DNA of 40,213 nucleotides from Ignavibacteria bacterium UBA2333 (GTDB lineage: Bacteria > Bacteroidota > Ignavibacteria > Kapaibacteriales > Kapaibacteriaceae). Of this stretch, positions 33,499 to 40,213 are shown piece by piece (positions within the stretch are counted from its first letter, which is position 1; every line of letters begins with the position of its first letter). Location: the NCBI GenBank assembly GCA_002344895.1, contig DDUR01000063.1, positions 1-40,213 of the forward strand. The letters run 5' to 3'. Under the pieces are notes generated by a model that saw only the letters and a program-made list of their open reading frames with translations, did not search any database and had not been told where the DNA came from. The position numbers were made by a program, and so were the translations under genes.

Positions 33499-33879
33499 TT
33501 ACTCCTCGCGCATCTGCGTCACTTCAGCTTCGACGTAGTCCATAATATGCTGAATAGGAACGTTCAGTTTGCGGACGCGCACGGTGGTCTGATGGACAAG
33601 CGGGAAACGATCAATAACGTCGGTTGCAATACCAAACGCCAGTGTTTCGATGAGCTCGTAGGGTTCACCGCTCATGTGTTCGTTGACCACAAAGAGCACG
33701 TCCTCGTAGTTCACTGTGTCCGACAACGTATCCGACACAACGGCACGTGAGGCATCGTACCAAAGATCAATGTCAACCTGATAACGACCGCCGAGGGATT
33801 GTTCTTCCTGGCGGACGCCGTGATAGGCGAAAAATTCTGCGTTTTCAATGCTGAGGCGCGTGAGATGAAGTGCGGCCAT
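33499..33879 (-). CDS. folB: Dihydroneopterin aldolase
   Basis: FolB cleaves dihydroneopterin. The family start IENAEFFAYHGVRQEEQSLGGRYQVDIDLWYD, TVNYEDVLFVV and the late VRVRKLNVPIQH are visible. The ATG at 33879 gives 126 residues, the family size; the longer ORF to 34068 runs into the opposing ferritin gene and is not used. First gene of a folB-folK-dnaG-ybbR run. A CATCTTTG box, near TAnnTTTG, lies about 25 bp upstream. Confidence 0.93.
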   Translation of the reverse strand: MAALHLTRLSIENAEFFAYHGVRQEEQSLGGRYQVDIDLWYDASRAVVSDTLSDTVNYEDVLFVVNEHMSGEPYELIETLAFGIATDVIDRFPLVHQTTVRVRKLNVPIQHIMDYVEAEVTQMREE

Positions 33880-33960
33880 AGAATACTCCGTAGTGCAAGG
33901 GGACTGCAAAGATGCGATAAAGCAGTAGTTTCGAGGCCAGAGATAAGGATGGCTCTCCGA

Positions 33961-33976
33961 GCCCCTTGTGCCCCTT
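33961..33976 (-). repeat. G-rich double heptamer, copy 7 (folB-ftnA gap)
   Basis: On the - strand AAGGGGC-AC-AAGGGGC, preceded by GGT, in the divergent gap. Confidence 0.8.
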
Positions 33977-34008
33977 ACCACAACTTCTGAACCTGCCACG
34001 GGACCGTT

Positions 34009-34524
34009 ATGGCCATCAAACCTGCCCTTGCTGAGGCGATCAACGACCAGATCCGCGCCGAATTCCAATCAGCCTACCTCTATCTCCAGATGTCGGCCTG
34101 GTTTACCGAGCAGAATTTGCCCGGTTTTGCCCATTGGATGCGAACACAATGGCAGGAGGAAACCCTTCATGCCATGAAACTCTACGACTTTGTTCATCAA
34201 CGCGGTGGGGCAATTGTTTTGGGTGGTATCGATGCGCCAGTAGGCTCCTATGCGAATCCGCTCAGTGTTTTTGAAAAGGTTCGGGAACATGAGCTGATGA
34301 TTACAGACCGCATTAATGCACTGTACGAACGCGCGCTGACGGAGAAAGATCTTCCCCTGCAGATTGTCCTCCAGTGGTTTATCAACGAACAAGTTGAAGA
34401 GGAATCACAAGTGATGGAGATTATTGATCGACTAAAACTCATTGGCAGCGATGGGCCAAGTATCTATCTGTTTGACCGACAACTTGCTACGCGGCCAGCC
34501 GCAACTGCAGGTGAGGGGGCATAA
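34009..34524 (+). CDS. ftnA: Ferritin
   Basis: A 171-residue non-haem ferritin with the four-helix pattern and ferroxidase ligands: INDQIRAEFQSAYLYLQM (Glu), QWQEETLHAMKLYDFV (ExxH) and FINEQVEEESQVMEII. It stores iron in the cytoplasm. It is divergent from folB; the 129-bp gap contains a G-rich repeat copy (33961-33976). Another copy lies at its very 3' end, across the junction to rfaE1. Confidence 0.95.
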   Translation: MAIKPALAEAINDQIRAEFQSAYLYLQMSAWFTEQNLPGFAHWMRTQWQEETLHAMKLYDFVHQRGGAIVLGGIDAPVGSYANPLSVFEKVREHELMITDRINALYERALTEKDLPLQIVLQWFINEQVEEESQVMEIIDRLKLIGSDGPSIYLFDRQLATRPAATAGEGA

Positions 34525-34529
34525 GGGGC
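34514..34529 (+). repeat. G-rich double heptamer, copy 8 (ftnA-rfaE1 junction)
   Basis: AGGGGGC-AT-AAGGGGC covers the ferritin stop and ends on the base before the rfaE1 ATG. Confidence 0.8.
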
Positions 34530-35531
34530 ATGTACGAACTGTCGAGAGAACACAGCCGCGAACTGCTCAAAACATTGCACGAGGTTGAGATTGCCGTTGT
34601 AGGTGACGTCATGCTCGACCGCTACTTCTGGGGGAGCGTATCACGCGTTTCTCCCGAAGCACCCGTTCCCGTTGTGGATGTAGATGATGAGTCCTATCAC
34701 CTGGGAGGCGCAGCAAACGTTGCTGCAAATCTACTTGGACTCGGCGCGCGCGCGCTGCTGTGCGGAGTTGTTGGCAACGATACGTCTGGCACAATGCTGA
34801 AAGCTATTGCTCGCGAGGCCGGACTTAGCGACGAGGGATTTGTCACCGACGCAGTACGACCGACGACGGTCAAAACGCGTGTGATAGGCAACAATCAGCA
34901 GATTGTGCGACTCGACCGTGAGACACGCTCTGATGTAGGATCGGACATCGTTGATGCCGTGATCAATGTGCTCTCAACGCGCCCAACCCTGAAGGGTATT
35001 ATCCTCGAAGACTATAACAAGGGATTCCTCACACGAGAGATGATAACCAGCGTTATCGCTATGGCCCGTGAGCGGAATATTCCCGTCTTTGTTGATCCGA
35101 AGCAGCACAACATTGACGCCTATGTTGGTGCATACCTCATTAAACCGAATCGTAAGGAAGCACAAGAATTGCTCGGTTCGGTGCTCACCACCACAGATGA
35201 TGTTCAACGAGCTGGTATTGAGTTGCGAGAGCGACTCAAGGCTGACAACGTTCTGATCACGTTGGGGTCGGCGGGAATGATGTTGTTTGAGGCAGATGGT
35301 GAAATCAGCTCTGTACCGACGGTCGCGAAACGTGTGGCTGATGTTTCCGGTGCTGGTGACACTGCGATTGCCACCTTGGCAGCAATGGTTGCGGCAGGAG
35401 CCCACATTCGAGAGGCTGCCGCACTTGCTAATGTTGCTGCAGGTGTTGTTGTTGCAGAACCTGGAATTGTATCAATCACAGCACAAACACTACTCGACGC
35501 CGTGATTGACGAAGTTGAGGTACAACGATGA
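34530..35531 (+). CDS. rfaE1: D-glycero-beta-D-manno-heptose-7-phosphate kinase (HldE kinase domain)
   Basis: A PfkB-family kinase for ADP-heptose synthesis in LPS core assembly. Visible traits are VVGDVMLDRYFWG, SPEAPVPVV, LGGAANVAANL and the catalytic DVSGAGDTAIATLA. The HldE activities are split: the adenylyltransferase is the next gene, coupled by an ATGA overlap. The start is 5 bp after the ferritin stop. Confidence 0.94.
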   Translation: MYELSREHSRELLKTLHEVEIAVVGDVMLDRYFWGSVSRVSPEAPVPVVDVDDESYHLGGAANVAANLLGLGARALLCGVVGNDTSGTMLKAIAREAGLSDEGFVTDAVRPTTVKTRVIGNNQQIVRLDRETRSDVGSDIVDAVINVLSTRPTLKGIILEDYNKGFLTREMITSVIAMARERNIPVFVDPKQHNIDAYVGAYLIKPNRKEAQELLGSVLTTTDDVQRAGIELRERLKADNVLITLGSAGMMLFEADGEISSVPTVAKRVADVSGAGDTAIATLAAMVAAGAHIREAAALANVAAGVVVAEPGIVSITAQTLLDAVIDEVEVQR

Positions 35532-35995
35532 TTGTTCCTTCAGGGAAAGATCTGTCGGATGTACTCGTTGCACTTCAGCCGCACCGAGGTTCCATCGTCT
35601 TTACGAATGGCGTTTTTGATATACTCCATGCAGGACATGTGACGTATCTGCAAGCAGCTCGTGATCTGGGGACGGTGCTCGTAGTTGGTGTAAATGCCGA
35701 CGCCAGTGTCCGCCGATTAAAGGGACCAGATCGCCCAATTAATCCTTGGGAAGATCGAGCTACTGTCCTCGCCGCACTACGAAGTGTAGACCACGTTATC
35801 TACTTTGATGATGACACGCCGTTGCGACTCATAACGGCAATTCTTCCCGATGTGCTCGTGAAGGGTGGCGATTATCAACGTGACACGATTGTTGGTGCAG
35901 ACATCGTGGAAGAGCACGGCGGTCGAGTGTTAACAATTGATCTGCTCGAGGGCAGAAGTACAACGAACATTATCAGTCGCGCGCGAAAGGCTTAA
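35528..35995 (+). CDS. rfaE2: D-glycero-beta-D-manno-heptose 1-phosphate adenylyltransferase
   Basis: A 155-residue nucleotidyltransferase with FTNGVFDILHAGHVTYL (HxGH), NADASVRRLKGPDRPIN and VKGGDY, the standard RfaE2/HldE C-domain set. It follows rfaE1 in the ADP-heptose pathway. Its 3' end overlaps the opposing barrel protein gene by 23 bp. Confidence 0.95.
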   Translation: MIVPSGKDLSDVLVALQPHRGSIVFTNGVFDILHAGHVTYLQAARDLGTVLVVGVNADASVRRLKGPDRPINPWEDRATVLAALRSVDHVIYFDDDTPLRLITAILPDVLVKGGDYQRDTIVGADIVEEHGGRVLTIDLLEGRSTTNIISRARKA

Positions 35996-37226
35996 ACCAC
36001 GTCTCACCAATACTTAACGAGACGTAGAGGCGACCAAGTATTTCGGACGGAAGATTTGATGCTGATGCTTGACGTATACCTGCTTGAATTGAGGCGTCGA
36101 GCATAGCAGCACCGCCAACCGGAAAACTCACACCAAAGGCACCATAGATGTCGGATACCGTTGCCGTATTCACTCTGATGTAGGACTGATCGAAGCCGAT
36201 ACCGCCATGATAACCCCAGCGATCCAACCATGGTGCGTTTGACTGTGTGGCACCAGGACGTGATACGCCAAACGACGCATGAATTGATCTGCCAAAAGTG
36301 GCGTCTGGACGCGGATGCATTGTTACACCCGAATAGTCAGTTGTTTCGAGATCGACGCCGAACAGAAACTTGCCTGAGCGATACGAAGCACCAATACCGA
36401 TGGTCACCGGTAGTCCGGTTGAAATCTCTACAACACCCGTTGTATCATAGAACACCTCACCTGGAGCAATACCAAGTGCGCGACGCGTTTCACGTGTTGA
36501 ACCATTCGCACCACCGGCAAGAATGGCTCCGACGAGCAAATCATCCGTCACATCGTACGTAACGCCACCACGAAACAGTACACCACGCAGGTCAAATGTT
36601 GAACTTGAGATAACAGAGCCATATCCCGAGACATCAATCAGGACTTGATCACTATATCGAGATGTACCAAAAAGTGCTTGGACGGAAAGTCCAAACCGAA
36701 GTCGATGTATGGGCCGCACACCTGCACCAAACGTGAGGGCCGACAGGCCACCTTCACCGATTTGATTACTGCGGCCGGAAATCGTTGTACCATCAACCGT
36801 GCGTGATATCGTTCGCGTAGAAGCATAGTTTACTGATGAGATTGGCACAAGGCCAAGCATCATACCAAAACCGTAGGCTGTATCAACACTGAACATGCCA
36901 AGTACGCCGTCAATCTCGCCGTTATTCTGTGCAAGTGACTGACCGTTAAACGACACGGCATGCTGATGAAAACGATAACTCGCTTGCAGTCGTGTTGTCG
37001 TCGCCAGTCCCAAAAGAGCGGGATTAATCGTGTTGATGCCGTAGGCCGTCGGCATAGCTATCGACGTGCCGGCCATAGCATCGTACTGTGCTCCAACGCC
37101 GCGACGGATATCGCCGATACCAAAAGCTGAATACGATGAACCTCCCTGACCGTGAGCAACGGTAACAAGAAGAATCAAGAGAACAGCAGACGTTGCTACA
37201 TTCGCCACACGCTGTGTACGTGTCAT
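35973..37226 (-). CDS. FadL/OMPP1-like outer-membrane protein
   Basis: A signal peptide (residues to about 29, ending VAHGQ) is followed by SSYSAFGIGDIRRGVGAQYDAMAGTSIAMPTAYGINTINPALLGL, the N-terminal style of FadL-like and Bacteroidetes barrels. Many amphipathic strands follow, and the protein ends FKPFARD. The ATG at 37226 overlaps the upstream lipoprotein stop as ATGA; a longer ORF to 37322 lacks a signal. Substrate unknown. Confidence 0.8.
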   Translation of the reverse strand: MTRTQRVANVATSAVLLILLVTVAHGQGGSSYSAFGIGDIRRGVGAQYDAMAGTSIAMPTAYGINTINPALLGLATTTRLQASYRFHQHAVSFNGQSLAQNNGEIDGVLGMFSVDTAYGFGMMLGLVPISSVNYASTRTISRTVDGTTISGRSNQIGEGGLSALTFGAGVRPIHRLRFGLSVQALFGTSRYSDQVLIDVSGYGSVISSSTFDLRGVLFRGGVTYDVTDDLLVGAILAGGANGSTRETRRALGIAPGEVFYDTTGVVEISTGLPVTIGIGASYRSGKFLFGVDLETTDYSGVTMHPRPDATFGRSIHASFGVSRPGATQSNAPWLDRWGYHGGIGFDQSYIRVNTATVSDIYGAFGVSFPVGGAAMLDASIQAGIRQASASNLPSEILGRLYVSLSIGETWFKPFARD

Positions 37227-38440
37227 GGCATCACCAGAGGGATAGCATAGACAATCGTGAGTTTCGGGCGAACATCTGGACTCGCTTGGCGATTGTACAG
37301 TGTTATACGGTTGGTGCGCCAAAGCTCGTTAACGTCGGTAGGACGAAGTTGAAGTTGACCCTTCCCACCACGGCGAAGGATCTGCTGCATAAATGGTGCA
37401 GCACCGGCATAGACATACCGTTTATCTGACGTAATGCGTGTTGATGTGAAGTACGGAGACGTGGTTGAATCCGGCTCATATCGCATCTGAACAATCTCAT
37501 CGTAGCCGAGGTTGCCAGCTTGCGATTTTGACTCATCAATTGTAACGGAAAGTGTTGCGCCCACGATGACAGCATTGGTTGGCAGTGACGTGAGGTCAAC
37601 ATCAAACGTCGTGTATCTCATGTGGCCACCGCGAATCACGAGGTCTTGCTCTGCAGGTGCAGTCGTATTCACAAGAGACGAAACGGCACTTCGCACTGCA
37701 ATCGTATCGTTTGTCGTGCTATCACGATGCTTGTATACAACACGAAGCCGGAAGACCTGATTGGTTCCGGAGAGATTCCGATACTGCCGAACAGTACGTC
37801 CGTTTGGTGCAAGCAAGGCCATACCGAAAATATTCTTGCGAAGATTTGTATCCTGGCCATCCGACAACCATCGTTCTACCACGGAGGGGCTTACGGGAAC
37901 CCGAACGATTGAGTCCGTTGTGGAGATCGTACCCGTGAAGTCGACAATTGGTTGGGAACCGACGTCGTAGTGTGAAGAAGAACCATCGGCAGTAAAGACG
38001 GAGTCCCAGGTAATAAGGGCTGACCATGCCTTGGTGAGCTCATATCCTCGTACAACAATGTCTTTCGACGCCGTATCGCCGTAGGCATACGTTTGCGGGA
38101 TAAACTCGAGTTCACTCGACACAACATCAATCTGCTCACTTGTGCCGATTGCAGGGAACTCCGTTGGTTCCACAAACAACCGTGCTTCTGCGTCAGTGGC
38201 AGCACCGAAAAGAAAGTACGTGTTGTTAATTATCGGACGACGTTGAACGGCAGCTGCTTCTGCAGGCAGAATGTCAACGTCGATAGACGTAATCACCGTA
38301 ACGGAATCTGTGCCTGGAACAATCGGGCCGAGTACATCCGTTGGTTTATCGTTACAGGCAGGAAGAACCAGCATGGCCAGGAAAAAAACCATGCAGATAA
38401 CGACCTGTGAATGGGGCTGGCTACGCCAGGGGGCTTCCAC
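37223..38440 (-). CDS. DNRLRE-type lipoprotein
   Basis: The signal ends LVLPAC (lipobox), followed by NDKPTDVLGP, which recalls the mature starts of the two nos-operon lipoproteins. The C-terminal half has the DNRLRE pattern: LVIRGGHMRYTTFDVDL, ATLSVTID, RPTDVNELWRTNRITLYNR and PKLTIVY. The GTG at 38440 lies 2 bp after the preceding stop; an ATG at 38392 would leave a very short signal. Coupled to the FadL-like barrel gene; the pair may work together at the outer membrane. Confidence 0.75.
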   Translation of the reverse strand: MEAPWRSQPHSQVVICMVFFLAMLVLPACNDKPTDVLGPIVPGTDSVTVITSIDVDILPAEAAAVQRRPIINNTYFLFGAATDAEARLFVEPTEFPAIGTSEQIDVVSSELEFIPQTYAYGDTASKDIVVRGYELTKAWSALITWDSVFTADGSSSHYDVGSQPIVDFTGTISTTDSIVRVPVSPSVVERWLSDGQDTNLRKNIFGMALLAPNGRTVRQYRNLSGTNQVFRLRVVYKHRDSTTNDTIAVRSAVSSLVNTTAPAEQDLVIRGGHMRYTTFDVDLTSLPTNAVIVGATLSVTIDESKSQAGNLGYDEIVQMRYEPDSTTSPYFTSTRITSDKRYVYAGAAPFMQQILRRGGKGQLQLRPTDVNELWRTNRITLYNRQASPDVRPKLTIVYAIPLVMP

Positions 38441-38442
38441 GA

Positions 38443-39912
38443 TTACTTCGTTTCCTTCAGCAGATTGCGGTAAAGTTCGTCATACGGCTTGGACGACAGA
38501 GTCCACGACACGTTTGACGTCATCGCATTCGTGACGAGCTGATCCCACGTCGCGTGTATTGACTGTAGAGCCTTGACGGATTTTAGAGTACTAACGATAT
38601 CGGCGGCATCGGCTTTCTTCATAATGAAGGCATTGCCCGTTCCTTGAGCATCGGCTTGCGTCAGACCTTCGGAAAGACCGCCTGTTTGGCGTACGACAGG
38701 AATCGTACCATAGGCAAGGGCAACACGAACGTATTGAGCATGTGAGCAGGAACGCGCAGGTTTCAGCAGAACCGTTGAACCAGCCATAATCTTATGCAGC
38801 ATCTCTTCATCACTGCCAATGAGGACCTTAACGGTAGGGAATTTCTTTTGCAGTGCAAGGGCATCCTTCGTGAAGTCTGTGGGTACATCACTTCGAAGAA
38901 TAACCTGAACACCTTCCTTTACCATTTCGGGAACAGCAGCAAGCAGAGCATCTGCACCTTCGGATTCAGAAAGTTGATTCACAAAGGAAGCAACGATGGC
39001 TGATGCGTCAACGGGCAAACCAACAGCCTTCTGAAGATGTTCTCGGCACAACGCTTTGCCGGATCGGTCCTTGGCGTCATACTTTGACTTCAGGACAGCG
39101 TCGTTCTTTGGATTCCATTGTAACTGATCAATACCGTGGGCGATACCGTCCAAGGACTTGCGTTTAAACAGAGGCAGCCAGTTATCCTTAAACTCCTTGA
39201 GTGCCAGAAGTTCTTCGGCATATCCAGGAGACAGTGTTGTTACGGCATCTGCGTGAGCGATACCTGCACGAAGGAAGTTTGCCTTGTTCTTGTACTTCAT
39301 GATATCCCGAACGGGTTCGGGAAGATTTGTTTTCGCCAGAGTCTTTGGCGAAAACACACCTTGTTCTGCAAAGTCATCAATTGTCATGACGATCTTTGTC
39401 TTCTTAAATGCATCGGTAAACATTGTTCGCATGTAGGCTGGAACAAGTGCCGTTTGCCAACCTATACAGTGAATCACATCGGGAAACCATCCGAGTAGCA
39501 AACACGTCTCAAGAACGGTCCGATTATAAAAAATGTAACGTTCGTCATTATCAGGAAAGAGTGAACCTGTTGTATTGTCGGCCAGAATACCCTTACGCGC
39601 ATCGAGAAAGTTCGTGTTCGTTGTAATGTAGGCTTGAACCTTGACGCGTGGATTGTTGATTGAGGACGACTTCACGGTAGCGGGAAATTCTTCTACTCCA
39701 ACGGGAATAGGAATATCGCGGAGCCGATTAATTTCATGAATGCGGTTCTTCCGTTCGGAGATGTAGCCATACTTGGGCATCATAGCACGGAAGTCCGTCC
39801 CCACCTCGCGCGAACCAAGAGAGTGCGCGTAGCAGAGGTCGGCGATTTCCGACGTTTTCACGAACGGATAAATCTCGCTTGTCACGAGGAGAACGCTGAT
39901 CGATTTCGCCAT
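38443..39912 (-). CDS. Divergent glycogen/starch-synthase-like glycosyltransferase (GT5-type)
   Basis: The overall layout is that of GT5: VLLVTSEIYPFVKTSEIADL at the start, DVIHCIGWQTALVPAYM, DGIAHGIDQLQWNP and LAYGTIPVVRQTGGLSEG. Two sites critical in active glycogen synthases are changed. The N-terminal KxGGLADV is KTSEIADL, and the EPCGLxQ region reads KPARSCSH. It may use another donor or have lost synthase activity. The ATG at 39912 is the family start. Confidence 0.8.
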   Translation of the reverse strand: MAKSISVLLVTSEIYPFVKTSEIADLCYAHSLGSREVGTDFRAMMPKYGYISERKNRIHEINRLRDIPIPVGVEEFPATVKSSSINNPRVKVQAYITTNTNFLDARKGILADNTTGSLFPDNDERYIFYNRTVLETCLLLGWFPDVIHCIGWQTALVPAYMRTMFTDAFKKTKIVMTIDDFAEQGVFSPKTLAKTNLPEPVRDIMKYKNKANFLRAGIAHADAVTTLSPGYAEELLALKEFKDNWLPLFKRKSLDGIAHGIDQLQWNPKNDAVLKSKYDAKDRSGKALCREHLQKAVGLPVDASAIVASFVNQLSESEGADALLAAVPEMVKEGVQVILRSDVPTDFTKDALALQKKFPTVKVLIGSDEEMLHKIMAGSTVLLKPARSCSHAQYVRVALAYGTIPVVRQTGGLSEGLTQADAQGTGNAFIMKKADAADIVSTLKSVKALQSIHATWDQLVTNAMTSNVSWTLSSKPYDELYRNLLKETK

Positions 39913-39954
39913 GGAGTACCGGTTGTGGAGTACGGAACATATTCGGGCAGAGTA

Positions 39955-39962
39955 CAAAGATA
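39955..39962 (-). promoter_or_regulatory. -7 box upstream of the GT5-like gene
   Basis: TATCTTTG on the - strand matches TAnnTTTG, 42 bases before the ATG at 39912. No clear -33 element is seen. Confidence 0.4.
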
Positions 39963-40166
39963 CGGTATCCTGAGTGGTTAGGAATCGATCATCATAGAGC
40001 GACTATCTACCGAACGGCGAAACAGATCGACAACATTCTGTGATACGAGGGGGTAGGGGGCAAAAGGGGCAGATCGAACAATGATTTGCTGATGACCTTT
40101 ATACGTGTAGCCATTACGTTTTGCACGATGTCGAAGGCAGGTAGTTAACGCTGCCGAAGATTTTTT
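39963..40166. other. Intergenic region
   Basis: It contains one G-rich double heptamer (40055-40070), a weak GGCAG/CTGCC stem followed by a T8 run on the + strand, and no recognisable gene. Confidence 0.5.
40055..40070 (+). repeat. G-rich double heptamer, copy 9 (intergenic)
   Basis: AGGGGGC-AA-AAGGGGC, preceded by GGT, in the gap upstream of the GT5-like gene. Confidence 0.8.
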
Positions 40167-40213
40167 TTACTCTTTTTTGCTCTTGGCGTCACTTTTTTCG
40201 CGCCATGATTTGG
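40167..40213 (-). CDS. Possible 3' end of a lysine-rich protein gene (partial)
   Basis: On the - strand the frame reads KSWREKSDAKSKKE and stops at 40167. Another frame is open to a stop at 40147 with an equally basic tail, so the frame is not certain. Too little is present to name a product. Confidence 0.3.
   Translation of the reverse strand, partial: KSWREKSDAKSKKE

Noticed and set aside
33880..34068. N-terminal extension of folB to 34068
   Set aside because: The extra 63 residues are unlike FolB and overlap the divergent ferritin start.

Overview
The window is about 40 kb of densely coded, mid-GC bacterial chromosome with no rRNA, tRNA, CRISPR array or recognisable IS element. Several signs point to the Bacteroidota/Chlorobiota side of the FCB group: a secreted protein with a type IX secretion sorting tail, many SPII lipoproteins, FadL-like barrels, a clade II NosZ without a Tat signal, and promoter -7 boxes of the Bacteroidetes form TAnnTTTG. 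A Kapabacteria- or Ignavibacteria-like lineage is my best inference. The sequence alone does not fix it.

Layout. (1) 1-4519, + strand: a beta-propeller-like lipoprotein, an unidentified exported protein, a 14-bp tandem repeat, a YeiH-family membrane protein and a T9SS-sorted protein. (2) 15755 down to 4578, - strand: one nitrous-oxide-reduction operon. Its order is NsrR-like Rrf2 regulator, RIC di-iron repair protein, lipoprotein cytochrome c, NosZ, a 4-TM protein in the nosB position, NosL, a Met/His-motif lipoprotein, an OprC/NosA-type copper TonB-dependent receptor, NosD, NosF, NosY and a second paralogous lipoprotein. Most junctions overlap by 1-4 bp, so translation is probably coupled. 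(3) 15835-22592: a - strand lipoprotein, then a + strand run marR-nadE-luxR-DUF58-dapA-folP. (4) 28831 down to 22637, - strand: sppA, then queF-queD-gltX-lipoprotein-sigma54 response regulator. (5) queA on +, facing a - strand folB-folK-dnaG-ybbR run. (6) + strand ferritin-rfaE1-rfaE2. (7) 39912 down to 35973, - strand: a divergent glycogen-synthase-like protein, a DNRLRE-type lipoprotein and a FadL-like barrel.

How it works together. The nos operon looks self-contained: copper import across the outer membrane (OprC-like receptor), periplasmic copper handling (NosL, Met/His lipoprotein, NosDFY), a lipid-anchored cytochrome feeding a lipid-anchored NosZ, and NO-linked control and Fe-S/di-iron repair (NsrR-like, RIC). 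NosR and NosX are absent from the window. The rest is housekeeping: NAD, lysine/DAP, folate, queuosine, LPS heptose, primase and iron storage.

The least explained signal is a dispersed G-rich double heptamer, AGGGG(G)C-N1-3-AAGGGGC, found nine times on both strands. In coding regions it falls mostly at protein ends or linkers. I know of no named element that matches it.
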